DNA of 64,000 bases from JALEFZ01 sp038527485 (GCA_038527485.1 JBCBFT010000001.1:121574-185573), one strand, 5' to 3'. Shown: positions 54,139 to 62,640, counted from the first letter of the stretch. The notes: generated by a model not told the origin, from the letters alone. Numbers and translations are program-made.

Positions 54139-54747
54139 TTAGTCACATGAATATTTTTTGGGAATCTTGATATCTATACGAGAAAACGAATGATCCTTAT
54201 GAACATGAATTTCTCCACTATTGCTGCGTACAAGTCGCGAGATACAGGATAGGGGGAAATCAACAAGTTTGATGGCCTGATGTACGTGAACATGTACGAT
54301 GACATCATGAGAAAACACGTGAATGTTCCACTTGAGTGGTAGCAGATGCTGCTCAGCCACTTGATCTACGATCTGTACGAGACGAAAAATCAATAATGCG
54401 ACAGAAGAAGGTAAGGTTTGTGCATTCCCCTCTACGTGGATCTTTGCCCACTTATCTAGTTCTGCTCCTGTAATGGCGGCTTCGAGACCAAACTGCTCCA
54501 ACGCCTGCGGATAAATCTGCTTGGCGAGGAGCCTGATCTTCTCCAGTGTCGCATGCAGATTTCCGATGATAGCGTCTAGGTTTGACTCAGGATGTGCTTT
54601 GTGAGCGTCCCTTCCAAGTTCCATTTTGACAATGGCCACATTAGAAGCGATGTCTTCTCCCAGTATATGTGCAATGTTTTTGAAAATCAGCGAGTCGAAA
54701 AATGGAGTGTTATCCTGTATTGACTCATCCATAAATAGTGTATTCAT
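54139..54747 (-). CDS. Degenerate NarX/DegS-type histidine kinase (no phospho-acceptor His)
   Basis: A 202-residue soluble protein with the shape of a HisKA_3 histidine kinase. IAHILGEDIASNVAIVKMEL aligns with the family's IARELHDxxGQ motif, but the acceptor His-Asp is replaced by Gly30-Glu31. RLLAKQIYPQALEQFGLEAAI matches the following DHp helix. The ATPase is reduced: FRLVQIVDQVAEQH stands for the N-box (Asn replaced by Gln129), and there is no DxGxG or GxGL box, although the end GEIHVHKDHSFSRIDIKIP has the fold's final strands. It cannot autophosphorylate as written. The start is the ATG at 54747; a Met five residues later is possible. It precedes an intact response regulator. Confidence 0.75.
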   Translation of the reverse strand: MNTLFMDESIQDNTPFFDSLIFKNIAHILGEDIASNVAIVKMELGRDAHKAHPESNLDAIIGNLHATLEKIRLLAKQIYPQALEQFGLEAAITGAELDKWAKIHVEGNAQTLPSSVALLIFRLVQIVDQVAEQHLLPLKWNIHVFSHDVIVHVHVHQAIKLVDFPLSCISRLVRSNSGEIHVHKDHSFSRIDIKIPKKYSCD

Positions 54748-54758
54748 CTCTAACAACA

Positions 54759-54766
54759 CAAATGTA
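54759..54766 (-). promoter_or_regulatory. Candidate -7 box for the degenerate kinase/regulator unit (TACATTTG)
   Basis: TACATTTGTGT on the minus strand, 11 bp before the start ATG. Fits the consensus. Confidence 0.4.
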
Positions 54767-54928
54767 GTGAAAGTGTATGAGCTTTGGAACATGTGTTCTA
54801 TCCTGATTTGAGGATAGTATGCTGTAGGTGAGGGTTTTGTGTTTTGCTTGTAGAAATGGATTTACGGGATATTACGCCAGGATTTACGTATAACTACTTA
54901 TCATTTTTTGGGATTTATGATCAAAAAA

Positions 54929-54961
54929 AGAGCTACATGATCCTTGATCCTTGTAGCTCTT
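54929..54961 (-). terminator. Terminator after mazG
   Basis: A perfect 10-bp stem AAGAGCTACA/TGTAGCTCTT. On the minus strand it is followed by a T-run. Confidence 0.8.
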
Positions 54962-54992
54962 GGGTTTCTGTTATTATTTTTTCCTTGGGCTG

Positions 54993-55769
54993 CTAGGTAA
55001 CAGTCTTTGCCTCTTGCCACAGTGCTTCCATTTCATCTAGATTCATATCGTTGAGGGTACGTTTCTGATCTCGCGCATGTTGTTCGATAAATTGAAAGCG
55101 TGTCTTAAACTTCATATTGGTTCTCGCGAGGGCATCCTCTGCATTGATTCCTGCAAATCGGCAGTAGTTGACAAGGGAAAAGAGGAGATCCCCCATTTCT
55201 GCTTCTTTCTCGTCATGGGTTTCAGCTGCCAAAAACTCGGCTACTTCCTCCTGTACCTTGGCCCAGACTTGATCCCCATTTTCCCAGTCAAAGCCGAAAC
55301 TAGCAGCTTTATCCTGCATGCGTTGCGCCTTGATAAGGGCGGGCATGCTGTCGGGGACTCCATCAAGTACAGACTTGTGAGACTCTCCTTTCATCGCACG
55401 TTCCTTCGCTTTGATTTGCTCCCAGTTGGCTTTGATCTCTTCTTCTGTCGCACCTACCATGTCTCCGTAGACGTGCGGATGTCGACGAACCAACTTGTCG
55501 ATCTGCTCTTGCAGTACCTCCGCCATGTCAAACTTGCCCTCATCTCTCGCCATCGAGGCATAGAAAATCGTATGCATGAGCAAATCTCCTAGTTCGGCCT
55601 TCATCTCCTCGTAGTCGTTTTGGATGATGGCATCTGCTAGTTCGAAGGTCTCCTCAATCGTCAGGTGGCGAATCGACTCTTTAGTCTGCTTGCGGTCCCA
55701 GGGACATTTGACGCGTAGCTCATCGACAATTTCTACCAGTTGCTGAAACTTTTCCTGAGTAGGTGTCAT
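54993..55769 (-). CDS. mazG: Nucleoside triphosphate pyrophosphohydrolase MazG
   Basis: A 258-residue NTP pyrophosphohydrolase that hydrolyses all NTPs to NMP and PPi. It has the two tandem MazG domains typical of the long form. The first has CPWDRKQTKESIRHLTIEETFEL with EExxE-type metal residues and KAELGDLLMHTIFYA; the second has KVQEEVAEFLAAETH and EAEMGDLLFSLVNYC. It is monocistronic with its own terminator. Confidence 0.97.
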   Translation of the reverse strand: MTPTQEKFQQLVEIVDELRVKCPWDRKQTKESIRHLTIEETFELADAIIQNDYEEMKAELGDLLMHTIFYASMARDEGKFDMAEVLQEQIDKLVRRHPHVYGDMVGATEEEIKANWEQIKAKERAMKGESHKSVLDGVPDSMPALIKAQRMQDKAASFGFDWENGDQVWAKVQEEVAEFLAAETHDEKEAEMGDLLFSLVNYCRFAGINAEDALARTNMKFKTRFQFIEQHARDQKRTLNDMNLDEMEALWQEAKTVT

Positions 55770-56169
55770 TAGTTGGTAACTTAATCTTTTAGAGTGTAAC
55801 GTAAGTTTTTTAATATTTAGTGTTCGCCTTCAGCGTCCCGAGCATTAGACTCGGGATTTTTTGGGAAAAAGAACCAATCCCAATGATGAATCTCGGGACG
55901 GAATTTTAGCCCAATCCCGAGCGTATTACCTCGGGACCCCAAACACCAAATTCCAGGTCCCACGCCTCCCCAGATCACCTGTTACCACATTCGAAAATTA
56001 TGTCTAAGAATTTAAATTATAATTCAATAAGAAAACGAGGTATAGATAAAACGGGATGATGCGATCCCATTTGATGGGATGATATGGCTCTAAATTTAAT
56101 GGGCCTTCAGGGCCCTGAGTGTTAACTTCAGTTGGAAGTGAATCTATCTGCAAATACTGGATGACGAAA
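55770..56169. other. 400-bp gene-free region with repeated palindromes
   Basis: No gene. It holds two related hairpins and a further copy of the 7-mer CTCGGGA (see the repeat entry) and other palindromes: ATCCCAT-TTG-ATGGGAT (56064-56080) and CAGGGCCCTG (56108-56117). The role is unknown; REP-like repeats are a possibility. Confidence 0.5.
55836..55936. repeat. Five alternating copies of TCCCGAG/CTCGGGA forming two hairpins
   Basis: The 7-mer occurs at 55836-55842 (TCCCGAG), 55850-55856 (CTCGGGA), 55892-55898 (CTCGGGA), 55915-55921 (TCCCGAG) and 55930-55936 (CTCGGGA). The first pair forms a hairpin with a 7-nt loop and TTTTTT after it; the last pair forms a second hairpin with an 8-nt loop. 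Their loops are related (CATTAGA and CGTATTAC). The pattern resembles extragenic palindromic repeats. Confidence 0.6.
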
Positions 56170-57114
56170 CTATTGATCCTGAGTCTGTGGTTCCTCTTCC
56201 TTGAAGAATCGTACAGGTGTAACGTCGTAGCCTTCTTGCTGCAAAAGTTGGATCACACCTTCTTCGCCCCAGAGGTGACCTGCCCCTACAGCGATGAATG
56301 TCGGCTTAGCCTTGGCAAGCTTTTCGATTTTAGGAATCCATTTACGGTTGCGATTGTTGAGCATCACATCTTCAAATTCACCCAACTCTTCTGTATCGTC
56401 CATCATAGCAGCCAGTTTGGGTAGGTCTTGTGCGCGATAGATATCGACCAACTCTTGAAACATGGCTTTTTGGACATCAAAACTGTCCACATAGGCCATG
56501 AGCATTTCGAGCTGTGCCTCCATAGGAATATCTGATATAGCTCCCATCTGATCTGATACAGATTCTAGCCCCACTACATTCATGTCACGCTTCTTGGCTT
56601 CCTTCATGAATCGTTCTTCGTAGGCTACGGTCTCCCCTTCGATCATCTTAGGATACATGAGGGAAGAAGCCAGCATGGGCTGCATGCGCATGGCGATGTT
56701 GAACTCGGCAGTCGAAATACCCAGGGTATCCAGCATGAAGGACTTGAGTCGCTGGTAATCGACAGTGTCCATTTGGGTCTCTAGGCTTTTGCCTCCGAGC
56801 ATGCCAGCCATGGTCATTTTTACGATTTCCATGGGATTGTCCATGTCGATCTCTAGCGCGAGCACTTCGCAGGCCTCAAAGCGCGTTTTGGTTCCCTTAG
56901 GGATAAAGAAATCGTCTTTTCCGATGAGGTGGATGGTCCCAAAGAGGTAGGAAGGTTGTGTCAGTTCCTTGCCTTTGATCTCCCAGAGGAGGCTCTGAGA
57001 GAAGGTTTCGCTGGTTTCGGGTTGTGCTTGAGCAGAGGAAGGGGAAAGGAAGAATGTACCCAAAAGGAAGAAAGGAAGTCCCCAGAGGGAAGAAAAAGTT
57101 GACAGCTTATTCAT
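56170..57114 (-). CDS. TraB/GumN-family protein
   Basis: A 314-residue secreted or periplasmic protein. The signal peptide ends near residue 30 (SSAQAQ). Family motifs are LLWEIKGKEL near the start, PSYLFGTIHLIG, VLALEIDMDN and, near the end, FIAVGAGHLWGEEGVIQLL. These contain the paired His and Glu residues of the TraB/TIKI metalloprotease-like fold. It starts within the stop of the upstream gene (ATGA overlap) and is the last of an ECF-sigma operon. The substrate is unknown. Confidence 0.9.
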   Translation of the reverse strand: MNKLSTFSSLWGLPFFLLGTFFLSPSSAQAQPETSETFSQSLLWEIKGKELTQPSYLFGTIHLIGKDDFFIPKGTKTRFEACEVLALEIDMDNPMEIVKMTMAGMLGGKSLETQMDTVDYQRLKSFMLDTLGISTAEFNIAMRMQPMLASSLMYPKMIEGETVAYEERFMKEAKKRDMNVVGLESVSDQMGAISDIPMEAQLEMLMAYVDSFDVQKAMFQELVDIYRAQDLPKLAAMMDDTEELGEFEDVMLNNRNRKWIPKIEKLAKAKPTFIAVGAGHLWGEEGVIQLLQQEGYDVTPVRFFKEEEPQTQDQ

Positions 57115-57734
57115 ATAGATTCTGATAGTTCTTTCAGATTTGTACGTAGAACTTCGATAGAGTTCCCATACAGTCTACGAATATACCACCGAAAAAATTG
57201 AACTGCTATTGTTACATATAAGATCGTGGTTAGAGAAATGGCTACCCACTGCAACACTGTCAGGTCTTGCCAAGTCATCCCTTCTTGATAGGCACCTGCG
57301 AAAAAACCAATCCAAACCCCCATACCTGCTACCAGAGGCACAAATAAAGTACTAGAGACAATGTAGATGGTGCGGTAAAGACTCATGATGTGAAGACTTT
57401 TTTCGAGTGCTTCTTTGGTAGGTAAAGAAATGTAAGCGGAAGGACGTAGGAGCCAATATTTGTAAAGGTAAAATGACGCGCTACACAAGGTAAAGGCTGT
57501 CACGAGGTAGATAAAAAGCTCAGGAGTCCCTGGGTTTTGGATGAAGTACACAATCCCCACGGCAAAGGGGAGTAAGGTCATGACCACTTCTGCCAAGACA
57601 TTTCGACGAATTTTTTGGAGGGTATGTTGACTCTTTCGATTGATGACTTGAAGTAAGCCGTCTCTATCCCAGGATTCCTCAGGCTGCTGAGATTCCAGGG
57701 CTTTCCACTCTTTTTCTAATATTTCCCAATCCAT
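57111..57734 (-). CDS. Four-helix membrane protein, possible anti-sigma factor
   Basis: A 207-residue inner-membrane protein with an N-terminal cytoplasmic part of about 45 residues (MDWEILEKEWKALESQQP) and about four hydrophobic segments (about 47-65, 70-92, 118-142 and 155-178). Its position directly after an ECF sigma gene, 45 bp apart and on the same strand, suggests it holds the sigma factor at the membrane, but the usual zinc anti-sigma motif is absent. It overlaps the TraB gene by 4 bp, so translation is coupled. Confidence 0.75.
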   Translation of the reverse strand: MDWEILEKEWKALESQQPEESWDRDGLLQVINRKSQHTLQKIRRNVLAEVVMTLLPFAVGIVYFIQNPGTPELFIYLVTAFTLCSASFYLYKYWLLRPSAYISLPTKEALEKSLHIMSLYRTIYIVSSTLFVPLVAGMGVWIGFFAGAYQEGMTWQDLTVLQWVAISLTTILYVTIAVQFFRWYIRRLYGNSIEVLRTNLKELSESI

Positions 57735-57779
57735 ATCTTGCGCGGCTTTATATTTTTCTCATGTTGCTATCTCCTTTCG

Positions 57780-58280
57780 TCACAGATGTGGCTTGAGGAG
57801 GGTTTTGAGTTTCTGTTTGATCCGACTGATCTTGACCCCTACGTGATTGCGTGTGATACCCATGATCTGTGCAATCTCTTCGTAGGGTTGCTCTTCTAGG
57901 TGGAGGATGATGATCGCCTTTTCTATATCTGATAGTTGGTTGATGGCGTGATAGAGAAAGGCATGCCGATCAAGCTGCTCTGGTCGAAAGCTTTCTGTCG
58001 GTAGCTCGGGTAGTGCGTGGGGATCTTCTGGACGGACCTTTTGCCTCTCCGCTTTGCGAAGGCTCGTGATCGCTGTATTCAAGGCGATGCGGTAGATCCA
58101 GGTGCTGATTTTGGCTTCCTGTCTGAAGGAAGGATAGGCGCGCCACAATTGGAGGAGCATCTCTTGTTTTAAGTCAGAAAAGTCGGTTTCACTTCGGGTA
58201 TAGATACGGCAGACCTTGTGCAGCACCCCCTGATGCTGCTGGATCATGTCTAAAAAAGCCGTTTCTCTTGCCTTGCTCAT
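57780..58280 (-). CDS. ECF-type RNA polymerase sigma factor
   Basis: A 166-residue sigma factor. Region 2 spans about residues 15-80 (DLKQEMLLQLWRAYPSFRQ, ISTWIYRIALNTAI) and region 4 about 110-160 (LSDIEKAIIILHLEEQPYEEI, then IMGITRNHVGVKISRIKQKLK). It lacks regions 1 and 3, as ECF factors do. It heads a three-gene unit with a membrane protein and a TraB-like protein. It is divergent from tpx. No own-promoter motif was identified. Confidence 0.93.
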   Translation of the reverse strand: MSKARETAFLDMIQQHQGVLHKVCRIYTRSETDFSDLKQEMLLQLWRAYPSFRQEAKISTWIYRIALNTAITSLRKAERQKVRPEDPHALPELPTESFRPEQLDRHAFLYHAINQLSDIEKAIIILHLEEQPYEEIAQIMGITRNHVGVKISRIKQKLKTLLKPHL

Positions 58281-58364
58281 ACGTTATCGAAGCACTTCCT
58301 ACAATATAAGTCGTCGGACACATACAATTATTACACATTGTGCCCAACATATTGAGGTTTTTGG

Positions 58365-58372
58365 TAGTTTTG
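58365..58372 (+). promoter_or_regulatory. Candidate -7 box for tpx (TAGTTTTG)
   Basis: TAGTTTTGTACC matches the consensus 35 bp before the tpx ATG. A TTG occurs 24 bp upstream, a little farther than the usual -33 spacing. Confidence 0.5.
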
Positions 58373-58407
58373 TACCACAAATTTTTCACTAAAAAATAAA
58401 AACCACC

Positions 58408-58920
58408 ATGTCTTACGTAACCCTGGGAGGTAAGCGACACTCAATTTTGGACGACATTCCATCCCCTGGCGTCTTGGGGAACGATTTTACATTCGTCAAG
58501 GCAGATTTGTCAGAGGGAACCCTCTACGACGATTTTGATGGAAAGGTAAAGGTTTTGATCGGCGTACCTAGCCTGGATACAGGTGTCTGCCAGATGGAGA
58601 CGCGCAAGTTCAACGAGGAGTTGGGCAAGCGGGACGGCGTAGCAGGTTTGGTGGTTTCTCGTGATCTACCTTTTGCGATGAACCGTTTTTGTGAAGCAGA
58701 AGGTGTAGAGAATGTCATCATTGCTTCAGACTTCCGCTATGGCGATTTCATCAAGGAGTACAACACAGAGATTCTGGATGGACCCTTCAAGGGGCTTTCG
58801 GCGCGTGCGGTATTCGTGTTGGATAAAGACAACAAAGTTGTGTACTCTGAGCTAGTTCCTGAGATCGGGCACGAGCCTGACTACAATGCAGCTTTGAGTG
58901 CCGTCGATGGCTTGCTTTAA
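58408..58920 (+). CDS. tpx: Thiol peroxidase (atypical 2-Cys peroxiredoxin)
   Basis: A 170-residue peroxiredoxin that reduces peroxides. The peroxidatic cysteine is Cys61 in PSLDTGVCQMETRKFN and the resolving cysteine is Cys95 in RFCEAEGVENV; both positions equal those of E. coli Tpx. The C-terminal half has GLSARAVFVLDKDNKVVYSE. Monocistronic with a good promoter and terminator. It complements the other oxidative-stress genes of this window. Confidence 0.97.
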   Translation: MSYVTLGGKRHSILDDIPSPGVLGNDFTFVKADLSEGTLYDDFDGKVKVLIGVPSLDTGVCQMETRKFNEELGKRDGVAGLVVSRDLPFAMNRFCEAEGVENVIIASDFRYGDFIKEYNTEILDGPFKGLSARAVFVLDKDNKVVYSELVPEIGHEPDYNAALSAVDGLL

Positions 58921-58948
58921 GCTTACACGGTAGTGGACGAAAAATAGT

Positions 58949-58977
58949 AGCTCCTCCTTGCGGGGAGCTTTTTTATT
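58949..58977 (+). terminator. Terminator after tpx
   Basis: AGCTCC/GGAGCT stem with a 9-nt loop and TTTTTTA after it. The stem is short, so it is a weak-to-moderate terminator. Confidence 0.65.
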
Positions 58978-59083
58978 TTGTAGATGTGTGATTGAGACCT
59001 GTGAACCTAATAATTGTTCAAAATTGGACTTGATAATCAGCACTTTCTCGCCCATCTTCGTCTACTCAAAAAAGAGATTACAA

Positions 59084-59602
59084 ATGAAAAGAGTCCTACT
59101 TATTATTTCGGTTGTCATGATAGCCTTGGTGGGGTGTAAGCAAGAAGGGTTTGTGCCTACCAGATGCAGCATTGAAGAGGGGAGACGTGGCCAGTGCACC
59201 TACAAGGTATTTGAAAACCGTAGCATTGAGATCTTGCCAGGAGATTCGCTCGACATGGAGAGCTTTGTACGAGTCAATGTGGGCGATAAACGGGTATTTG
59301 AGTTTGATTTTACAGGAAATCAGGATGACCTGATCGCAGATGATGAATATGGAGAGAGCATTTGGTTTGAAGTTCCGATGGATCTGGAGTCCTTCGAGTA
59401 TAAAGATGAGGAATTGAAGGATATCCAGCTGACATTCCGTCCTTCCTGTTTTTGCTTGATTGAGACCGTATCTGTCGATCAAGGAAAAGTGAAAGGTAAA
59501 AAGCTAGGAGATAAGAGGTGGGAGATTGAAATAGACATTACTTTCACATGGTCTGGAATTACAGAAGAACGCATATTTGCTGCCCAATTCGAGCAATCAT
59601 GA
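59084..59602 (+). CDS. Lipoprotein of unknown function
   Basis: A 172-residue lipoprotein with a signal ending in lipobox LVGC (Cys18). The ATG at 59084 is used rather than an earlier in-frame start, which would place a non-signal stretch first. The mature part has a TRCSIEEGRRGQCTY segment with Cys pairs (after the lipid Cys) and a CFCLIE motif. The pattern does not match a named family. A disulfide-stabilised beta fold is likely. It lies between tpx and msrA on the same strand. Confidence 0.75.
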   Translation: MKRVLLIISVVMIALVGCKQEGFVPTRCSIEEGRRGQCTYKVFENRSIEILPGDSLDMESFVRVNVGDKRVFEFDFTGNQDDLIADDEYGESIWFEVPMDLESFEYKDEELKDIQLTFRPSCFCLIETVSVDQGKVKGKKLGDKRWEIEIDITFTWSGITEERIFAAQFEQS

Positions 59603-59720
59603 GCCTGAAAAGGTCCGCTGCCTGACGATTCCTGCGAAAGATAGCCCTTGATCCATCGACCTTTAGAAACAATTAACGTTTTTTACAGTCATAGATCCGT
59701 AGACTGCAAAAAACATTTCA

Positions 59721-60401
59721 ATGAAGAATTTACACATACTGGCTCTTGCAGCCTTGATTTTTAGCTTTTCTGCCTGTGCCAATACTTCCGCCGAAGCACC
59801 TGTTGAGAAAAATGCCGCACCCATCAATGTAGTGGCCAAAAAGCCTGTCAATGTAGAAGGGTTGAGTAAGGCCTATTTTGCGAGTGGATGTTTCTGGTGT
59901 GTGGAGGCCATCTACGAGTCTGTCAATGGTGTAAGTGAAGCCATCTCTGGATATGCAGGAGGAACCAAAGTGAACCCTACTTACAAAGAAGTAGGCTCAG
60001 GTCGTACGGGACATGCAGAGACAGTAGAAGTCTACTATGATCCCGAAGTTGTGGATTTCAAGACGTTGGTTGTAATTTTCTTTGGCTCGCATGATCCGAC
60101 GACACCCAACAGACAAGGCCCTGACTATGGAACAGCTTATCGCTCGGTTGCCTTCTATCAAAATGCAGAGGAGAAGAAAATCATCGAAGATTATATTGCC
60201 GAGCTCGTCGCCAATGGGACGTACAAGGAAGGAGAAATCGTGACAGAGGTCAAAGAATTGAAGGCCTTCTATGAAGCGGAAGAGTACCATCAGGACTTTG
60301 AGCGTCGCAATCCCAATCAAAGCTATGTACGTGCAGTATCCATTCCGCGCCTGAATCGATTCAAGAATAAGTTTCCTGATCTGCTCAAGGAAAATCACTA
60401 G
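59721..60401 (+). CDS. msrA: Lipid-anchored peptide methionine sulfoxide reductase MsrA
   Basis: A 226-residue repair enzyme that reduces methionine-S-sulfoxide in proteins. It has a lipoprotein signal with Cys19 (FSAC), so it acts in the periplasm. The catalytic motif is SGCFWCVEAIYE (Cys57 catalytic, Cys60), and the GYAGG, GRTGHAE and YHQDF motifs are intact. Its envelope location suits repair of oxidised outer-membrane and periplasmic proteins. It has its own terminator. There is no msrB in this window. Confidence 0.95.
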   Translation: MKNLHILALAALIFSFSACANTSAEAPVEKNAAPINVVAKKPVNVEGLSKAYFASGCFWCVEAIYESVNGVSEAISGYAGGTKVNPTYKEVGSGRTGHAETVEVYYDPEVVDFKTLVVIFFGSHDPTTPNRQGPDYGTAYRSVAFYQNAEEKKIIEDYIAELVANGTYKEGEIVTEVKELKAFYEAEEYHQDFERRNPNQSYVRAVSIPRLNRFKNKFPDLLKENH

Positions 60402-60432
60402 AAGAAGGAAGAAACTATAGACTGAGTCTTAG

Positions 60433-60461
60433 GAAGCCATGCGCGTTTTGCGTGTGGCTTC
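60433..60461 (+). terminator. Terminator after msrA
   Basis: GAAGCCATGCGC/GCGTGTGGCTTC hairpin with a GTTTT loop and one wobble pair; the tail is only moderately T-rich. Confidence 0.7.
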
Positions 60462-60581
60462 TTGCTATTTTTGACTGAAGTATGGATGTATCGGACTTCC
60501 GCAAGATTGGCACTTAGATGTACTGATATATTGTAGGGCTAATACTTAGCAACGCTATATTTCACGACACAATTGAACATC

Positions 60582-62615
60582 ATGAATCAGCTATCTCATT
60601 ATCTAAGTGGACTTTGTTGTTCCTTGCTCAGTTTTTCATTTCTATTCGCTATTCCACCGTCTCATGACCGCATCGCCCTTGCTTATCCATTATCTGGTAT
60701 CACGATAGATGGCAGCATAGATGATTGGACGCAAGACCTCATGCAATATCCCATATCAAATGCTTTGTTTGGGGCGAAAGCTGAAGGCGCAGAAGACTTT
60801 TCGGCCTACTACATGTGTGGTTACGACCAGGAAGCCAATGCGCTCCTATTGGCTGTCGTGATCAAAGACGACATCGAAATCTCAAAGGTGGAAAGCCCTG
60901 CTTGGAATAACATAGACACCTACACCCTTTACTTGAATGAAGCCTATCGTCCCAAAGGATCGGGAGTCGCCAGGTACACCATGCGAGACAACTATCGGGA
61001 TCTTACAGATATTACAGACAATTGGGACCCTCAGTTGAAAGCCTATCTGGACTGGGAGAAGGTCGAGATGAAGACACAGCGAATAGGAAATGTCAGGACT
61101 TATGAGCTAAAAGTGCAACTCAATGAGCCGATCTACGATGGGAGGATCATGGGTTTGGGGCATATGATCAACGATCAAGACAAGGTGGATGATCAGAGTG
61201 TGATCTACGGATGGGTAGGAAGTGGAGGTAAAAGCTCATCACCCCAACCAGGACGGATTGGCATGATCGTATTTCAAAGCTTGCCTGGGACAATGGGGCG
61301 TGTCAAAGGAAAAGTAGCATGGGAAGATCCAGAGATATCCACACGACCTGAGGGGATTCATATTGCTTCAGCAGAAAATCCTGCTATCTGGATGTATTTG
61401 CCCGTAAATGAGGCTTTTGAATTTGAGGCGATCCTTCCCAAAGGGCAGTACTTTCTTCAGCCTGGTAAAATCGCCTTTTTTAATGGAGATACGTACTTTA
61501 AAGCAGATGCTAACCACAGGCAGACTTTCGAAGTAAAGGCAGGGAAGTTCATGGACATTCCTACTTACCCATTGAAACCAGTTTCCAAACCTGATTTTGC
61601 AACGAAGGGAAATCTCTTAGTCGAGTGGAATGCACAGAGTGGACCCAAAATAGACAAGGAGATTCAGAAATATATGGACTTCTATCAAATGGAAGGCGTC
61701 GCTTTTGCTGCTTTTAAAGACGGTAAAATCATTTATGAGCAAACCTATGGGGTCCGTAACAACTATACGGGGGAGGCGGTCACCGATCAGACGCTTTTTG
61801 AGGTAGCTTCTATTACCAAGCCTGTGTTTGCTTTTGCTGCGCTACGACTTTGGGAGAAAGGGGTGTTTGATCTGGACAAGCCGCTACACGAATACTTGGT
61901 ATTCGAAGAGATTGCGGATATGCCTTATGCTAAACTGGTCACGGCGCGTCATGTGCTGACGCACCAGACAGGACTCCCCAACTGGGGCTGGGACGGTGGC
62001 TTGCGCTTCAAGTTCAAGCCTGGGACAGATTTTGGGTATTCAGGAGAAGGTTTCGAATATCTCAAGCGTGTGCTGGTCAAGATCACGGGTAAGGAAATGA
62101 ACCAGATCCTAGAAGAGGAAGTAAAAGAACCTTTAGGTATAAAGGATATGTATTTTCAGTATGACTCGGATGCTTTTCCACGAAAATCACACGGCCATTA
62201 CAACGGATACCCTGGATTGATCGATTTTCCAGATCAGCCAGGTGTCGCATGGTCATTGGTCACTAATCCCCAAGCATTATCTAAATTCATCTTTGCGTTG
62301 CAAGACCGTAAAGGATTGAAGCCCGAGACATTTGAGTTGATGTTTTCTACTCAGACGAAGGTGCCAGAGGATTTTGCTGAAAATAACTGGAACGCGAAGG
62401 AGCATGTGGGGATAGGCATATTTGTGGCAGAGGCTGCACACGGAAAAGTAATCAAGCACAGTGGAAATAACGGCGACTTTAAAGCTGTTTTCAGGCTGTA
62501 TGATGGGCTGGATATGGGCTATATCGTCATGGTTAATGGAAATACAGGCCACTTTATCTTGGATAATATTGAGAAGGCTTTGATTGATCCTGAGCAGGTG
62601 CTGATGCGGGACTAG
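60582..62615 (+). CDS. Secreted serine hydrolase (class C beta-lactamase fold) with N-terminal CBM9-like domain
   Basis: A 677-residue secreted enzyme. The ATG at 60582 is used instead of a TTG nine bases earlier. A signal peptide is followed by a CBM9/DOMON-like domain (from about residue 38; TIDGSIDDWTQDLMQ), a linker domain (about 235-340), then the serine hydrolase domain. The latter has the SxxK motif Ser410-Ile-Thr-Lys413, YSG at 486-488 (in place of the YxN of class C), and HSG at 626-628. It is probably an esterase or peptidase of the penicillin-binding fold rather than an antibiotic-resistance enzyme. It is monocistronic with its own terminator. Confidence 0.88.
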   Translation: MNQLSHYLSGLCCSLLSFSFLFAIPPSHDRIALAYPLSGITIDGSIDDWTQDLMQYPISNALFGAKAEGAEDFSAYYMCGYDQEANALLLAVVIKDDIEISKVESPAWNNIDTYTLYLNEAYRPKGSGVARYTMRDNYRDLTDITDNWDPQLKAYLDWEKVEMKTQRIGNVRTYELKVQLNEPIYDGRIMGLGHMINDQDKVDDQSVIYGWVGSGGKSSSPQPGRIGMIVFQSLPGTMGRVKGKVAWEDPEISTRPEGIHIASAENPAIWMYLPVNEAFEFEAILPKGQYFLQPGKIAFFNGDTYFKADANHRQTFEVKAGKFMDIPTYPLKPVSKPDFATKGNLLVEWNAQSGPKIDKEIQKYMDFYQMEGVAFAAFKDGKIIYEQTYGVRNNYTGEAVTDQTLFEVASITKPVFAFAALRLWEKGVFDLDKPLHEYLVFEEIADMPYAKLVTARHVLTHQTGLPNWGWDGGLRFKFKPGTDFGYSGEGFEYLKRVLVKITGKEMNQILEEEVKEPLGIKDMYFQYDSDAFPRKSHGHYNGYPGLIDFPDQPGVAWSLVTNPQALSKFIFALQDRKGLKPETFELMFSTQTKVPEDFAENNWNAKEHVGIGIFVAEAAHGKVIKHSGNNGDFKAVFRLYDGLDMGYIVMVNGNTGHFILDNIEKALIDPEQVLMRD

Positions 62616-62640
62616 GGACGTAAGGTTTATCATTTTTGTG

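Noticed and set aside
55836..55936. Reading the TCCCGAG hairpins as two simple terminators
   Set aside because: Only the first is followed by a T-run, and the copies at 55892 and the shared loop suggest repeated elements instead.
60582..62615. Antibiotic-resistance class C beta-lactamase
   Set aside because: It has YSG rather than YxN, a CBM9-like domain and is over 650 residues long, unlike AmpC.
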